Position numbers and translations under genes: made by a program | Assembly: GCF_043641665.1 (NCBI RefSeq) | Contig: NC_092189.1 | Span: 11,432,333-11,496,332, forward strand | Source: Enoplosus armatus | Lineage: Eukaryota; Chordata; Actinopteri; Centrarchiformes; Enoplosidae | Direction: 5' to 3' | DNA: 64,000 bases | Part shown: piece after piece, positions 13,462-25,188 of the stretch | Layout of the letters: the number at the start of each line of letters is the position of its first letter | Position numbering within the stretch: position 1 is the first letter of the stretch | The notes under the pieces: model-generated | What the model saw: only the letters and a program-made list of their open reading frames with translations | Database searches by the model: none | Told to the model about the DNA's origin: nothing

Positions 13462-13469
<8 letters not shown>
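11060..13469. other. No gene; one CTCF-like core
   Basis: Unique-looking sequence with short GT tracts at about 12249-12268 and 12318-12333. ACTCTAGGGGGCA at 12897-12909 fits 11 of 13 positions of the CTCF core CCASYAGRKGGCR. Confidence 0.4.

Positions 13470-13513
<44 letters not shown>
13470..13513. repeat. Poly-C homopolymer (44 C)
   Basis: Uninterrupted run of C, far longer than usual for vertebrate unique DNA. The reverse strand is an uninterrupted poly-G. The exact length should be treated with caution because such runs are error-prone in sequencing. Confidence 0.9.
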
Positions 13514-13514
<1 letters not shown>

Positions 13515-16275
13515 TTGCCTTAAAAGTCAAGTCTAGATTCCACAGTTAACACGCCCAATCATTGTTATTCATTCAATTCAGAGCAGGAACCCAGCTGCTT
13601 AATGCAACTGCTCTGTTTGTAATACAATCTGTCTTTTTGACAGTTTTTTTACGTATCTTGACCACAATACTTGGCACAAATCATTTTGTTAATACTCAAC
13701 TCAAGCCAGTGATGACTGGGAGAGGTTGCTTCTTCTCCACAAGTGGCCTCAGCTTGTCTCCGTTGGTCTGTTAATGGCTACCTATATGGATGGAGAGGCA
13801 CGTTCCCACTTGGTAAAGTGATAACCAGGTTTATACCAGCTGCATGTGGATAAGGGTGGCCATTGATCATCTCAGCGTGCTTGAATCTAATTGGCACTGT
13901 TGCAGAGAATCATTTACTTAAAGGGCTGGAGAAACACTGATACCTCAGAGGAGTTGAAGGCTTTCATACCAAAGATATTATAGATTTTAAATACATATGT
14001 AGCCATATTTTGGACCAGCAGTAACCTACCAAACAGGGTTCACTGTGTCTCTTCGTATAGGAGGAACAGTGAAGCGTGTGTGTATTAAACAGTGAGTGAC
14101 TTGACAATCTGGCCACAGAAATACCGTCTCTCTAAAACGTATATCTGGATAGAATGAAGGATTTAATTAGTGCATATAAAGTAGCTGCCTCGATTTCTAG
14201 TAGTCAAAACAATCCATGCAGAGCTGACAATGCAAATGTCGAGAAAACTTTCTTTTAACAGTGTCACCGAGCTCCACTATTTATTTTCAGCTCTATTGAC
14301 TGTAATTGGTCACAATCAGCAGTGGCATCCTGTAGCCTGGAGACACAGTGGCCTCACATTCACTCTGCTGTGCCTTCATTAACACCAGAGCACAGTAGAC
14401 ACTTGGAGTCTCGCTGCAACTCTAACAGGATATTTCAGAGACTATACTCCTCTGGTCACCCATTGGCATCTGTCCCATGGCCCTCTGGCAACATGTCCAT
14501 CTGCAGCTTATTAGCATTTCACTACTCCAGGATGCACTGTGGAGCGGCAAGATTATACATATTAAGGCTGGACCACGGAAAGACAACAACAGACAGAGAG
14601 GCTGATGTTTACAGCACAGAATTTAGCTACTGAATTCGGCTATGTGGTCCAGGCAGCGAATCAACTCCAACAGTCGCAATCAGGAGCTGCAACGAGATGC
14701 AACCATAGGAGCATTCATGAAATATTAATGAAAAGTTACATTTTGCTTCTTGTGAACGTGTATATAAGCTTTATGATCATTTAAAATGACAGCACTTAAA
14801 CACACACTATGGTTTCTCTGTGCTGCTCTGGTGGAAATTTCAGTGCCATTTAACCAAAGGATAGAAAATAAGTCCTTCAGACAGACAGCAGCTAATGGGT
14901 TGTTTCAGAGGTCAGAGCATTTCAAGGGGAAAGCGTGTCTCTGCAGAAGAAACTGGGGATTTGAAGAAGGACAGAAGCCACATCAAACATGCCTTTGTTA
15001 ATAAAAGTTTGACAGAAAGAAAAGCACCAAAGGAAAATCTCCCTGCTAGGATACAAACACAACAGGTGTAGTTGAAGGTGAGCAGCCAAGTCATGGATTT
15101 AAGCCGCTCCTTTCTGTTTAGTAAAACGACTAATTCAAGGTCATCATGCAGATGTGCTGGCCCTGCAAGGTCCTCTGGCTAAATGTCAGACTACTGCACC
15201 GATAAATAAGACTCTTTTGTTTAAAGAGCCTCTGTTTTGAACGCACTGTTCTTACTTTATGTTGAGCTGGAATGTATGCAGGGATTTATACAACTTGTCA
15301 GTTGCTTGTGTGTGTGTTTGTGTGAAATCTGTCTGACTTCAAGACAGTGAGTCAGTCCACAGTGCCACAATGGAGCCACGTCTGCTCTCTCTCTCTCTGA
15401 GCAGCTTATTATATAACAAATCATCTGAGCTACATGCATATAATACAGCGATATTTCTTGCACATTAATTCTGTCCTTTTCCCATCATCCCTTTACAGGC
15501 TTTGTCTGCTTTGTTTTTTATCCTTCTATCATTCCTCTTTTGTTTCCTCCTCTCTGTTCTCCCACACTCCAGTGCCACTCAATGGCCAAACAGAGTCACA
15601 CCCACGGGAATGTTGTGGAAAATGTTGTTTTATATTTTGCTCTCTTTCCTTTAACTAAAGTGCGTGAGAGGAATACATTTATTAGTGTATCAAACCCACA
15701 CCTAAGTCTCGCTTTTAAACAACACAGTTTGTTTGGGATTTTTGAAGTCTCCTAAAACATCCTTTGATAGCAAACAATTAAAGAACCATTCTGTGCAGAC
15801 AGTTACTGTCCTTTCAACAACAGATATGCTGCACAAACAACAACAGCCAGCTTGGATAGCACCATCTCCCTGTTTGACTCAGAAAGAGAATTTGTGTTAA
15901 GGTCTCATAGATGCTAGATTATTCAAAGGCCAGAAATATTCAGCATTATATGAATGTATTAGAGCCACAATGCATTACAAACAACATTTCAATAGTTTTT
16001 AGGAGAGTAATGAAATTGAAAGAAAGAGACAAGACAAAATGCATTCATTCATTCAGAAGAAGAACAAATTGAAAGACAACAATACAGAGGAGGTGTGGGC
16101 CAAACAGTCAAGGAAAGCGCAAGCACAATGATAAACATTTTCAGAATTGTGAGGCTACAACAAATTAAAGCTAGAATGAGACATGAGCAGGCGAAGAGAA
16201 GTGAAGAAGATATGACTGTGAAAAGGGAAAAGGAAATAAAAAGTGTGCAGCCATGCTAGCAGCCCTGTGAGGCTG
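13514..16275. other. No gene; partly conserved-looking non-coding sequence
   Basis: No convincing exon. 14205-14330 and 14690-14790 have an evenly mixed, motif-rich texture (the POU octamer ATGCAAAT at 14230-14237, and ATTAATGA near 14725) of the kind seen in conserved non-coding elements. This is a visual impression, not a measurement. Confidence 0.35.
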
Positions 16276-16757
16276 TACAATGTTCACCTTTTTCACCATC
16301 TTAGTTTAGCATGTTAACATGCTAACATTTGCTAATTAGCACTAAACACAGCTGAGCACGATGAGATAAGAATGTCATTAGTTTTGCAGGTGTTTGGTCA
16401 TAAAGCTAATTGAAATTGAAATTTTGACCTGTTGATGGCACTACATGAAAAGCTAAATGGTCACCAACGTTATTACAATATATCCTGCAGCGGACATGAA
16501 TTTGTGTGACAAATTTCATGGCAATTCATTCAATCGTTGTTGAAATGTACAGTTGTTTACATTTTACAAAAAAATTTACAAAAATGTTCTGATGGTGATG
16601 CTAGAGAAAAAGTCAGGGGATCACCAAAGTCAGTTTGCTTTATCCTCTGGGGACCATGAATGTTTGTAGTTTCATCTCATTCTTTTCAGTAGTTGTTGAG
16701 ATATTTTAGGACTAAAGTGGTGGACCGACAGACCAACATTGCCATCCATAGAGCCTC
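16276..16757 (+). repeat. Modular percomorph dispersed repeat (TTAGCATGTTAACATGCTAAC family)
   Basis: Recognised from memory as an abundant repeat of percomorph genomes: CATCTTAGTTTAGCATG, ttagcactaaacacagctgag, AGTTTTGCAGGT, then two tandem modules. Module 1 (about 16459-16550) and module 2 (about 16618-16710) share tcaccaa, tttcat and gttgttga in the same order about 160 bases apart. It ends near ggtggaccgacagacc. A second, inverted fragment lies at 28998-29195. Not coding. Confidence 0.75.
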
Positions 16758-17063
16758 CCCTCCCATTAATATCTGCTTACACACATCTACTATCTAAGTG
16801 TTTACTCTGAGGATCAGAAACATGAGAAGATGGCGTCACAGAATCTCTGGCTGATTCAACATTAATGTCATGTCAACAGCGTCTTATCTGGTCAGACTTC
16901 ATTTCTTCAACAAAGAGGCGCCAGCTGTGCTGAAAACCCAATCCTATCAGTCCTCTAATGGACGTTAGCATCTACCCACAATGCTTTGATCTACATACTA
17001 ATCATGATTAACTGATGATTAACTAGCTTTGAATTCATCTTCAGCCATTTTACAGTGTGAAGG

Positions 17064-17065
<2 letters not shown>

Positions 17066-17110
<45 letters not shown>
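17066..17110. repeat. (TG)n microsatellite
   Basis: Perfect 45-base TG run. Confidence 0.97.
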
Positions 17111-17112
<2 letters not shown>

Positions 17113-18240
17113 ATAGCGGAAAAATAAATGAACAGTGATTCAAAGTCTTTGATCTCAGCTAGGACACCTGACAGCTGGGTCTCTCAAATTAATCTCCTTA
17201 TGAAGCTCTTCATACTTCAGAAAACTTGATGTCTGTTTCATAGTTTTAGTTTGTACTCTTTCTTTCTTTGGTCATTTTGTCTCCATACAGGCTTCACTGT
17301 GTTTTTATTTCAGGCAGTCGAATATGAGAAATACCAAAGAAGAGTTTGCTGTATTTCAAAATAAATGTTTTGTTCTGTTGTACTACTTGCATACAAACTC
17401 TACACAATCAAATTGTGTATAACCAAATGTATCAGCTTATTGACCTCTATTGTGACCGAAACACTGCAACAGTAATGACCTTTGCCTCATGTAGCTGACA
17501 CAAATGATGTATGAATTGAAGTATGTATTGAATAATTTATTCAACAGAGGGTATGCACATGATGTCAGTCAGTCACTAGCATACACATACTGTATATCAA
17601 ATCGCACATAGCAAACGCAGAACTGTTGGCATCTGTCATCACAACGGGAAAAACATGGCCACTTTACACAGCTGTAAAACATATTACATTTAATGTTAGG
17701 ACAGAAAACTTCACCTTTTTGATTTAAAAAAAAAAATAGGCTTTAATAAAAAATTTGACAGGTACATATGAACTAACTGGTATTAGGAAAATAATGTTTT
17801 GTAATGGATTGCACACAATCTTTTCTAGTGTTTTTTCTGTCTGGTCTGTCATGTTGTTGCTAAGAGAGGTATTTGCTCTTTTCTGTACTTTAGTAGAATA
17901 AGACATAGTTGGAAAAAAAAGGCACAAAGTGTGTGAAGAACATCTCAAGCAGCAGAAAACAGAAGAGAAACAGCAATAAAGTTTCTTTATTACACATAAA
18001 TATTGTTATTTAGGAATAAGAATGGCTGCCACCCACACACACTGTGCCCTGCAGTTACAGTTATTATTACAAAACCTGCAATCACCAGTAATAACCTGTC
18101 TCTCTCAGACCTTTTTGTGTAATCTGACCTCTACAGTCCTGACAAAGCTGACTAACAGATTCAGAGAAAGACAGAGAGATGAGGGAGGATGTGGGTGAAA
18201 TGATACAGGTGCATATTCCTACGCAACCCGTGCCTCCCTG
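17111..18240. other. No gene seen
   Basis: AT-rich unique-looking sequence with no recognised element. Confidence 0.45.
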
Positions 18241-18800
18241 CTCTCTCCCATTTCTCTTGGCAACATTAAATCAATTATGCAATTAAGTGGGAGTGTTCAT
18301 TTTTTAGATGTTGCTGATGCTCCTGGACATGGAGCCTCAAATGTCGCTGAGCCGCAATAGCTCACGCAAATAAAGAAGCTTAATGGATACGGCCTGTTTT
18401 TCTTACAGTATGTCATCATGGCCATCGTGCTGTCTTCTTCCTCTTAGTGCCAGCATAAGTACATTTGCTTCATCAATTATCTTTTATCCACAATGCACTT
18501 TATCTGCTCGCTGTTGTCTTTGATTACTCTATCTTAAGTGTAAATACCGTCCACAGAAAGGTTTTTTTTTTGTTACACGCTTTGCTGCACTCAAGTGGGT
18601 ATGTTTAAGTCATTAATGCAGTGGTTTCATTTGAATTAATTCAATTCCCTATTAGCTCTGACATTTATCTAACAAATTACTTGTGTTATAACTCTATCTT
18701 CTCAAGAGTATCACTCATTGAGGCTTTGAGCCATGCAATTGCTTAATCTCATTTAATTTGTCTCAGCTGTAATTAACACAACAATGATAGAGGGCCTTGT
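18241..18800. promoter_or_regulatory. Candidate conserved non-coding element, homeodomain-motif rich
   Basis: TCAATTATGCAATTAAGTGG at 18271-18290 packs two AATTA cores, a POU-like ATGCAAT and a perfect NKX2-type TTAAGTGG. Further TTAATG, GAATTAATTCAATT and GTAATTAACA motifs lie at 18380-18780. There is no open frame, simple repeat or recognised transposon. Enhancer function is inference from motif density alone. Confidence 0.3.
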
Positions 18801-21051
18801 AGTGGTATCACACGCACAGAGTACATAGTTCATAATCAACAAGGTTACAAAAGGATTTCATACAGCAGCTTTGCCATTTATTTGAAATGTTTTGACGATA
18901 TTTTGTAATGTTGCATACTGTCAAAACGACAACAACCAAGAACTGTTAACAGCTCTTGAATACAGTCTCATACGTCTCCTTTCCTCTCCTCCTCTGTCGC
19001 TTAGATAAAGCAACTCCAGACTAAACCTCACAGCCACCATCAACTCTCCCCCCGTCTCCGGCTGTTAGGTGGTCTGTCTTTTACAATGAACTTGGTTTCA
19101 CAGCAGCATCCCCTGCCCTGCTCCCATCTGTGACACAGAGACACACTTCGGCTGTCATGGATATCCCGTTCAAAGAAATCAAACACCTCAGCACACTCAG
19201 CGCTGAACGCCCTTCTGCTTTGTTGGCTTTACAAGGTCCAAGATGAACAGGAAGGAGGAAGCCAAGGGGAAAGTCATACCTCCTATGACTGTTTTATTTA
19301 TCGGTGCAGTAGGCGTGTGTAATCTGTTTGTGGCAGTGATTGTAGCTCGCTTGGTCAGTTTGATACTTGTAAAGAACCAAGGAGGCATATGACATGCTAT
19401 CTGGGATGTGAATGTTGTAGTTTTACAGACGTTTTACAGATGTGAAAGAGGTTGCATGACTGTGGAGTCTCCACCTGTTCGCTTCAGGAGTCGATGTCAG
19501 GACTATTCCAGTGCTGGTCTGTCAGGAGGGCACTTAGTCATGAGCCTGTTGTTAGATGAATTAAAATGTCATTATACCCATATTGAAAACACTTCAGTGG
19601 ACCAATCAGGACTGTCCTCTCCAGCTGACCCTGACAAAGAGGGAAACTTTCCTCGCAGTACGAAACAGATTTTATTTTTCTTCTCATAAATTATTACTGA
19701 ATGTAACAATTTCAGCATAAAAAGCCAAACTTTTTAAAGTGTTCATTTAAAATACTATGGAATGACTTTCCCGCTCATTCTGTTTCTCTTCTCTGTCTCT
19801 GTTTGGTTGCAACGCTTAATTAAAGCTGTTCCAACAAAATATCTGTTGCATATCCCAGTGTTCAACAGTATAAATATAGACATCGGTGCATCATGTGAAA
19901 GGTGTCTTTTACATATATACAGATATTATAAACATATTTTAGATGAAGTGATAAATGTAGATTTTGGTGAGAGTGATAAACAGCCACTTCATGCCACTTA
20001 GCAAACATTTAAACTGTGACTCTTTGTTAGATGAGCTACAGCATAAGCCTTTTTCATGGAAACACAGGTGTAAATGATGAAATTCATGATGGCTGAATCC
20101 CATTTATCTGCTATTAAATATCTATATATCTATCTGCTATTTATCTGTTTAAGGAAAATAAAGAACTGTATCCATTAAATGTGGGTTTAATTACCTTAAA
20201 CAACAGGCTTTTGTAGATGTGTGGCATCTGTATCACTTTTTCACATAAACTGAACCTGGGGAAGGCTTAACATGTTACCAAGAATAGGGAACAACGGAGG
20301 GAGCTCATTGTGTGTGTAATCGTGTGTGTTCATCTCACAGCCAGTTTATAGTGTCTTCCTCTGGACCACACAGTCTCGTCTCTTTTTACTTTCCTCTGGC
20401 TCTGACTCTTGTATGTCACCCTCTTATTCTAAATTCACATTTCTTGCATAGTAATGAAAGTCATGTCTGTTTAACTTTCCTTTTATGTAAACTTCAGTTC
20501 ATCCATCCTTTGTGTCATCTTACCCAAACTAACTTGTCCTTCACCTCCTCCCTTTCATTTTATTCCCTCACCTCTTTTATTTCCTTATCTTCTCTGTCTT
20601 TTCTCCTTCCCAGTCTGGTTTTATCTGTTACTTATCTATTGACTCCTGTCCTTCTCCACGCTGACTAGAGTGCGTGAATTCAGTACTTTTTATTTTTGTA
20701 TATGATACAGCCACTCATCTTCACACACATAATTACAAGATCCTATTTATATGACAGTGCTCTCATCACTAAAAAGACTGCAGCACATTACTCCTCGGCC
20801 CTCTTAAATCATCATCTCTCCTCGGCTCCCTTCTGTTCATCCTCCAGTTAAGTGGAGCAGCTCCAGATTGAACCCCTCAGCAACTGTCATCTCTCGCTCG
20901 TTTTACCTTCAATTTTCTGTTCATGCAGCATTAAAACTAGTGTATCAAAACCACATTAACCCACAGAGACCCGCAGCTACTCCAGAAAACTGTATATCAT
21001 TAGGAGGGATTTGGGTAACTGGTAAAGTGACGAATCTCCCAGGTTCATGGC
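18801..21051. other. No gene; pyrimidine-rich 20350-20660
   Basis: The 118-codon frame at 20312-20668 is simply a pyrimidine-rich stretch, as its Ser/Leu/Phe/Thr-rich translation shows. Nothing else is recognised. Confidence 0.45.
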
Positions 21052-21105
21052 TATATCTATATATATATATATATGTATATACATATATATATATATGTAT
21101 GTATT
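21052..21105. repeat. Palindromic (TA)n microsatellite
   Basis: TA repeats arranged symmetrically around TGTATATACA, so the tract is a near-perfect palindrome able to extrude a cruciform. Confidence 0.9.
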
Positions 21106-21598
21106 AGGTATTTCTCTCCTAGTCTGCTTTTCACTGTTCATCCTTCATTATAATAAATAAAAATTCTACACTGAACATCTCCATCACTTCTCACTCATTT
21201 TCCACCATGACATAAATTGTTGTAGGAGCAGGGTTTCATTAAAACCATATTAACCCCAAGAGAGAGACAGAGAGAGATGTGCCAGTGACTTGAAGAGGTC
21301 ATCCATCTCCTGGGTTTTTCCTCTCATTCTCTCTCTCCCACCTCAGACAGATAATTCAATATGTTCAGAACAGGACAGAGAGCTTGTTCCTTTGCATAAT
21401 TTTATTAAGCAGCATTAGCAGCGCTATCAGAGAGGTGACAGGAAGGAAATGGATTTGAATTAGAACGTGATAAAAGAAGGCATCAGCGGGAGAAAAGTGA
21501 GCCGATGTGAGCAGCATGGTGTCACTCCAACAACACTTGTCCTCAGCCGCTCAAAGGCAGGATTTACATATCCTACTTAAGTTCCCATTATTTCTGTT
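21106..21598. other. No gene seen
   Basis: Mixed sequence with a short gagagacagagagag patch near 21260. No element recognised. Confidence 0.4.
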
Positions 21599-21621
21599 GG
21601 GGGGGGGGGGGGGGGGGGGGG
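21599..21621. repeat. Poly-G homopolymer (23 G)
   Basis: Uninterrupted G run with G-quadruplex potential; exact length uncertain. Confidence 0.9.
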
Positions 21622-22560
21622 CTTGTGATTGGATTTTGTTTTTCTCCAAACCAAACAATTTCTCACCTCATTCTTATTTGAGAGGGGAGTGATGCTATTA
21701 AAGTGCATTCTAAGTATTATCTTTGTCACACAGCCCACATACCAGGGAATTGGTTGTGTTTATTGTTTCTTTGTGCATATGTGTGCAGGTCTGTTCAAAT
21801 ATATGTTTCATCTTGAGGGATCTGTTACCAATCCAGCAGCAGGGAAATGTACGGGCCTTAACGTGCCAGTTTGAACATGAAATGCTATCTCTAATAGGGA
21901 AGGAGCTAGTGTAGAAGGAGGAGTACCAGCTAGATCCCTGCGCTCACCTCTACACAGCAACGGCTCTGTAACATAACGCCTGGTCCTGCTTTTCCAGAGC
22001 AGAAGGTGCCCAAGGTGAGTCGCACCTTGCGGCTGTGGGGATACTCACAAGCCCCCATTCCCACTGCATTTTGCTGATTATGCAGTTCCTATCATTAGAT
22101 TGTAACCTCCAGTGTGTACTGGGCTGGTTTTCAGTCAGTTGTAAAATAGCTGGGATGAGCGTCAGCACCTCGAAGTCTGACGCCACAGTCATGTGCTGGA
22201 AAATGGAGGATTGCCTCCTGGTTTGGGAGTTGCTGCCCCAATTAAAAGAGCTTGATGTTTAAGTACCTCTGTGTCCTGTTTATGAGTGAGGGTAAGATGA
22301 AGCATGAGATTGACACATGGATCGGTTTTGAATGTTGTGGTAAAGAGGCAGCCAAGCCTGAAGGCGACGTTATCGATTTATAAATTGATATATGTTTCAA
22401 CCTATGGTGACCGATAGATTGAAGAATGAGATCCTTGTACAAGCAACTGAAATGGCCTCTCTCTCTTAGGGTGACTGGGCTCACTCATACTGGACGTTCA
22501 GGCCTTTGAAACAGTGCAAGTGTTTGCGTTGGTGGGGTCGGGTTGCTTTATGTACCAGTG
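21622..22560. other. No gene seen
   Basis: Unique-looking sequence. The small overlapping frames at 21629-22262 have no recognised domain. Confidence 0.4.
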
Positions 22561-23345
22561 AGACATGAAAATCAATCCAGGAAGTCCAGTTTGAGTAACA
22601 GATCTGTGAATTTGAAGGCTTGTCAGATGTGAAAACACTGCACAGCAATTATTAATATTAGGATTTTACAACCCTGGAAATGTATTACAGCGGCATCTTT
22701 TATTGCACCGATCACGCGGGAAACCATAGAAATACGCCTGTTAGCGTTACAAAGTAATCCACCTGGAATGTCCACTTGCATGTATTTGACTGTCCACTGC
22801 ATGTGGACCTGGATTCAACTTTTTTTCTCCAGGCAACCCTGCATTATTTTGTCATCCACTGCATTGCCTCGGTCGTCAACAGGACGAGCTAGAGGAAGAG
22901 GAAGTGGCTGTAGAGAAGGACGTATGTAGACTGCAGAGAAACAACTGATATAGTGCCGAGTAGGTCAATCAGAGTTATGATGAGAAGGTTTATTCCCGGG
23001 TGAGTCGTGGCTCTGAGCAATAGCACTCGCTCCCACAGTATCTGCGGCAGCTTACTTTGATGTTTGAGGGCAGTGGTGTTGTGACAGCACATGCTGACTT
23101 CACATCTGGATCCCGTTCCTCGAACCAGGGTAACCGAGTTACAGTTGAGTTAGTTGACAGTTTGGAATATGCCCAGGATTTTTCTGTTCCTTGAAGCCAG
23201 TTTAGGTCCATCTTGTTACCAGAGCAGCAGCTCAAATCTTCAAAGTTGCAGGTATAGTCAGCATTTCACTGTCAAAACAACTGAAGATCAATGTGATAAG
23301 AAAAGTAAACTGTTGATGAGCTGCAGTAAAACTAGCGCTGTCTCT
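22561..23345. repeat. Dispersed repeat copy 2 within a larger transposon-like segment
   Basis: 22584-22640 matches 6181-6237 at 46 of 57 bases. Sequence after it (attacagcggcatctttta, gcgggaaacc) and on to about 23230 (TCCCGTTCCTCGAACCAGGG, TAACCGAGTTAC) is CpG-richer than its surroundings and has the feel of a DNA-transposon-derived unit. I cannot name the family or find matching terminal inverted repeats, so the ends are estimates. No transposase is encoded. Confidence 0.45.
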
Positions 23346-25130
23346 TAAAGCCACGGTGCAATACGTGGTTTAACTCATGTTACCATTTATAGCCAATCGG
23401 TTCACCAGTCAGTTAATAGGATGAGAATTGCATCATCATTTGTTGTGACTAACATGATATCAGCTTAATTAATTAAACCCTGTAAGAGGACCAGGACCTT
23501 TTTCTCAGCTTCCTCCCACCTCATCATTTTTAATTTTGCTCCTTCCCTTCCTTCGGCGCCGTTCTCTGGCAGCTTCAGGCAGCAGTGATGGAGTGAGTGT
23601 GTGCGTGTCTTATTGTTTGTCATGAAAATAGGATTTTCAGCAGATGGATGGAGAGATTCTGGAGGAGAATTGTAATCTAAAGGGACCAGTGCAGAATGGA
23701 TGGACTGTTATGGCTACAGACTTAATACGTCCCGGGTGGGGCGGTGGTGGGATGAGCCTCCATCTTTCATACTTCTACAAGTTCTTTCAAGGTATGTTAA
23801 AATACATAAAAAGTTAAAACAATTGTTGTTTTGTCTCAGCAGATGACTACAGTAGCAACTCACAGAACGCATGTTTTACCTATATTTGTATTAGCATCAC
23901 ATGTTGGCAGATTGTTGTATATCAGACATATGTAGGATAATAAATAACCCCAGCATCCCCTTTAACATGTAAAGCACAAATCAAGAACATACACGGCACA
24001 TTCATCCCATTCTGTCAATCCCATTGTGGCAGGTGTGAAAGGAAATGATAGAGGGTGAAAATAAATACGCAGAAGGTAGCATTGAACAAGAGCCATGTGA
24101 GTGTGTGTAGAAAGCGATGACAGAATAAACATGTGGAGTATAAAAAAAAAGCTCTCACTGTGGCATTTAGAATGAAAATATTCAAGGATGTTTCCTAGAT
24201 GAGAGTCTTTGTCCAAACGTTTCTGTTGCATTGGAACGTATACAGCAACTGTCTGCATTGTGTGTCTTTTAGAAACATCTTAATATTCAGGGTCATTGAT
24301 CCAGCCTGGGTCCAGAGCTCTGAATATCTGCTCACATCACCTTTTTTTTTCTTTGATTCAAACAGTGAAGTGAAAGCACTGATAAAACCACAGACTTTGA
24401 TCTGACTTTTAGTAAAGGAAAATATGTAAAACAAAATATGTTGGCCTGTTGTTTCACTGTGCCTGTGCACTCTGTTATAAAGGAATGGCAGAGCTGCCGT
24501 GTCTCCGTATCTCAGCAGCGTTGGTAAGTGAAATGTCATCCTGCTGGTCGAACTAATCCTCCCTTAATAAACGCATACATGAGCATTAAATCTTAGTTAA
24601 ATAAACAATATACCGCTTGTCAGCTGGTTGCCAAGCACCTTATGAATGAGGGACTGACGGCGAAGCATGAATGGAGAGGCTGATGCCAATCAGCTGATGC
24701 AAGTGAAAGTTCGGTGCTCTCTGCTTGAACTGATTAAATTAATTTTCTCTTTATTTCAGTAGTCACCAAAACTGTCAGCGATGCTTCTAGAAATCTGAGC
24801 CTCCTGAAAACGTTTCACTTTCTGATTAATTTGCTGTGTCCCATGGCACTTACTGCCACATCCCGAGACTATAGAATAACGTTTACAAGTAAAATATTAC
24901 CATAGCTGACGAGAATGATTTCCAAAACTACAGAAAATATGGTCCAGGTTGGAAAAACACTGAAAAAGGCTGACTGATAGGGGGAGCACAGAGTGATGCT
25001 ATATCAGAGAAGTCTTTTACCATCTTGACTGCTGCCTAATTACTTCGCACCCATGTTTGATCAGTGGAAACTATAATTATGTGTTTGGTTTGCTCAGAGC
25101 TTGGCTGTGGGAGTTAAGGAAGTGGATGAA

Positions 25131-25134
<4 letters not shown>
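23346..25134. other. No gene seen
   Basis: Unique-looking sequence with a mildly GC-richer patch at 23540-23760. No convincing exon. Confidence 0.4.

Positions 25135-25187
<53 letters not shown>
25135..25187. repeat. (TG)n microsatellite with one GGG interruption
   Basis: Dinucleotide run interrupted once near 25166. Confidence 0.95.

Positions 25188-25188
<1 letters not shown>

Noticed and set aside
13351..13536. Poly-proline + frame
   Set aside because: Translation of the 44-base poly-C.
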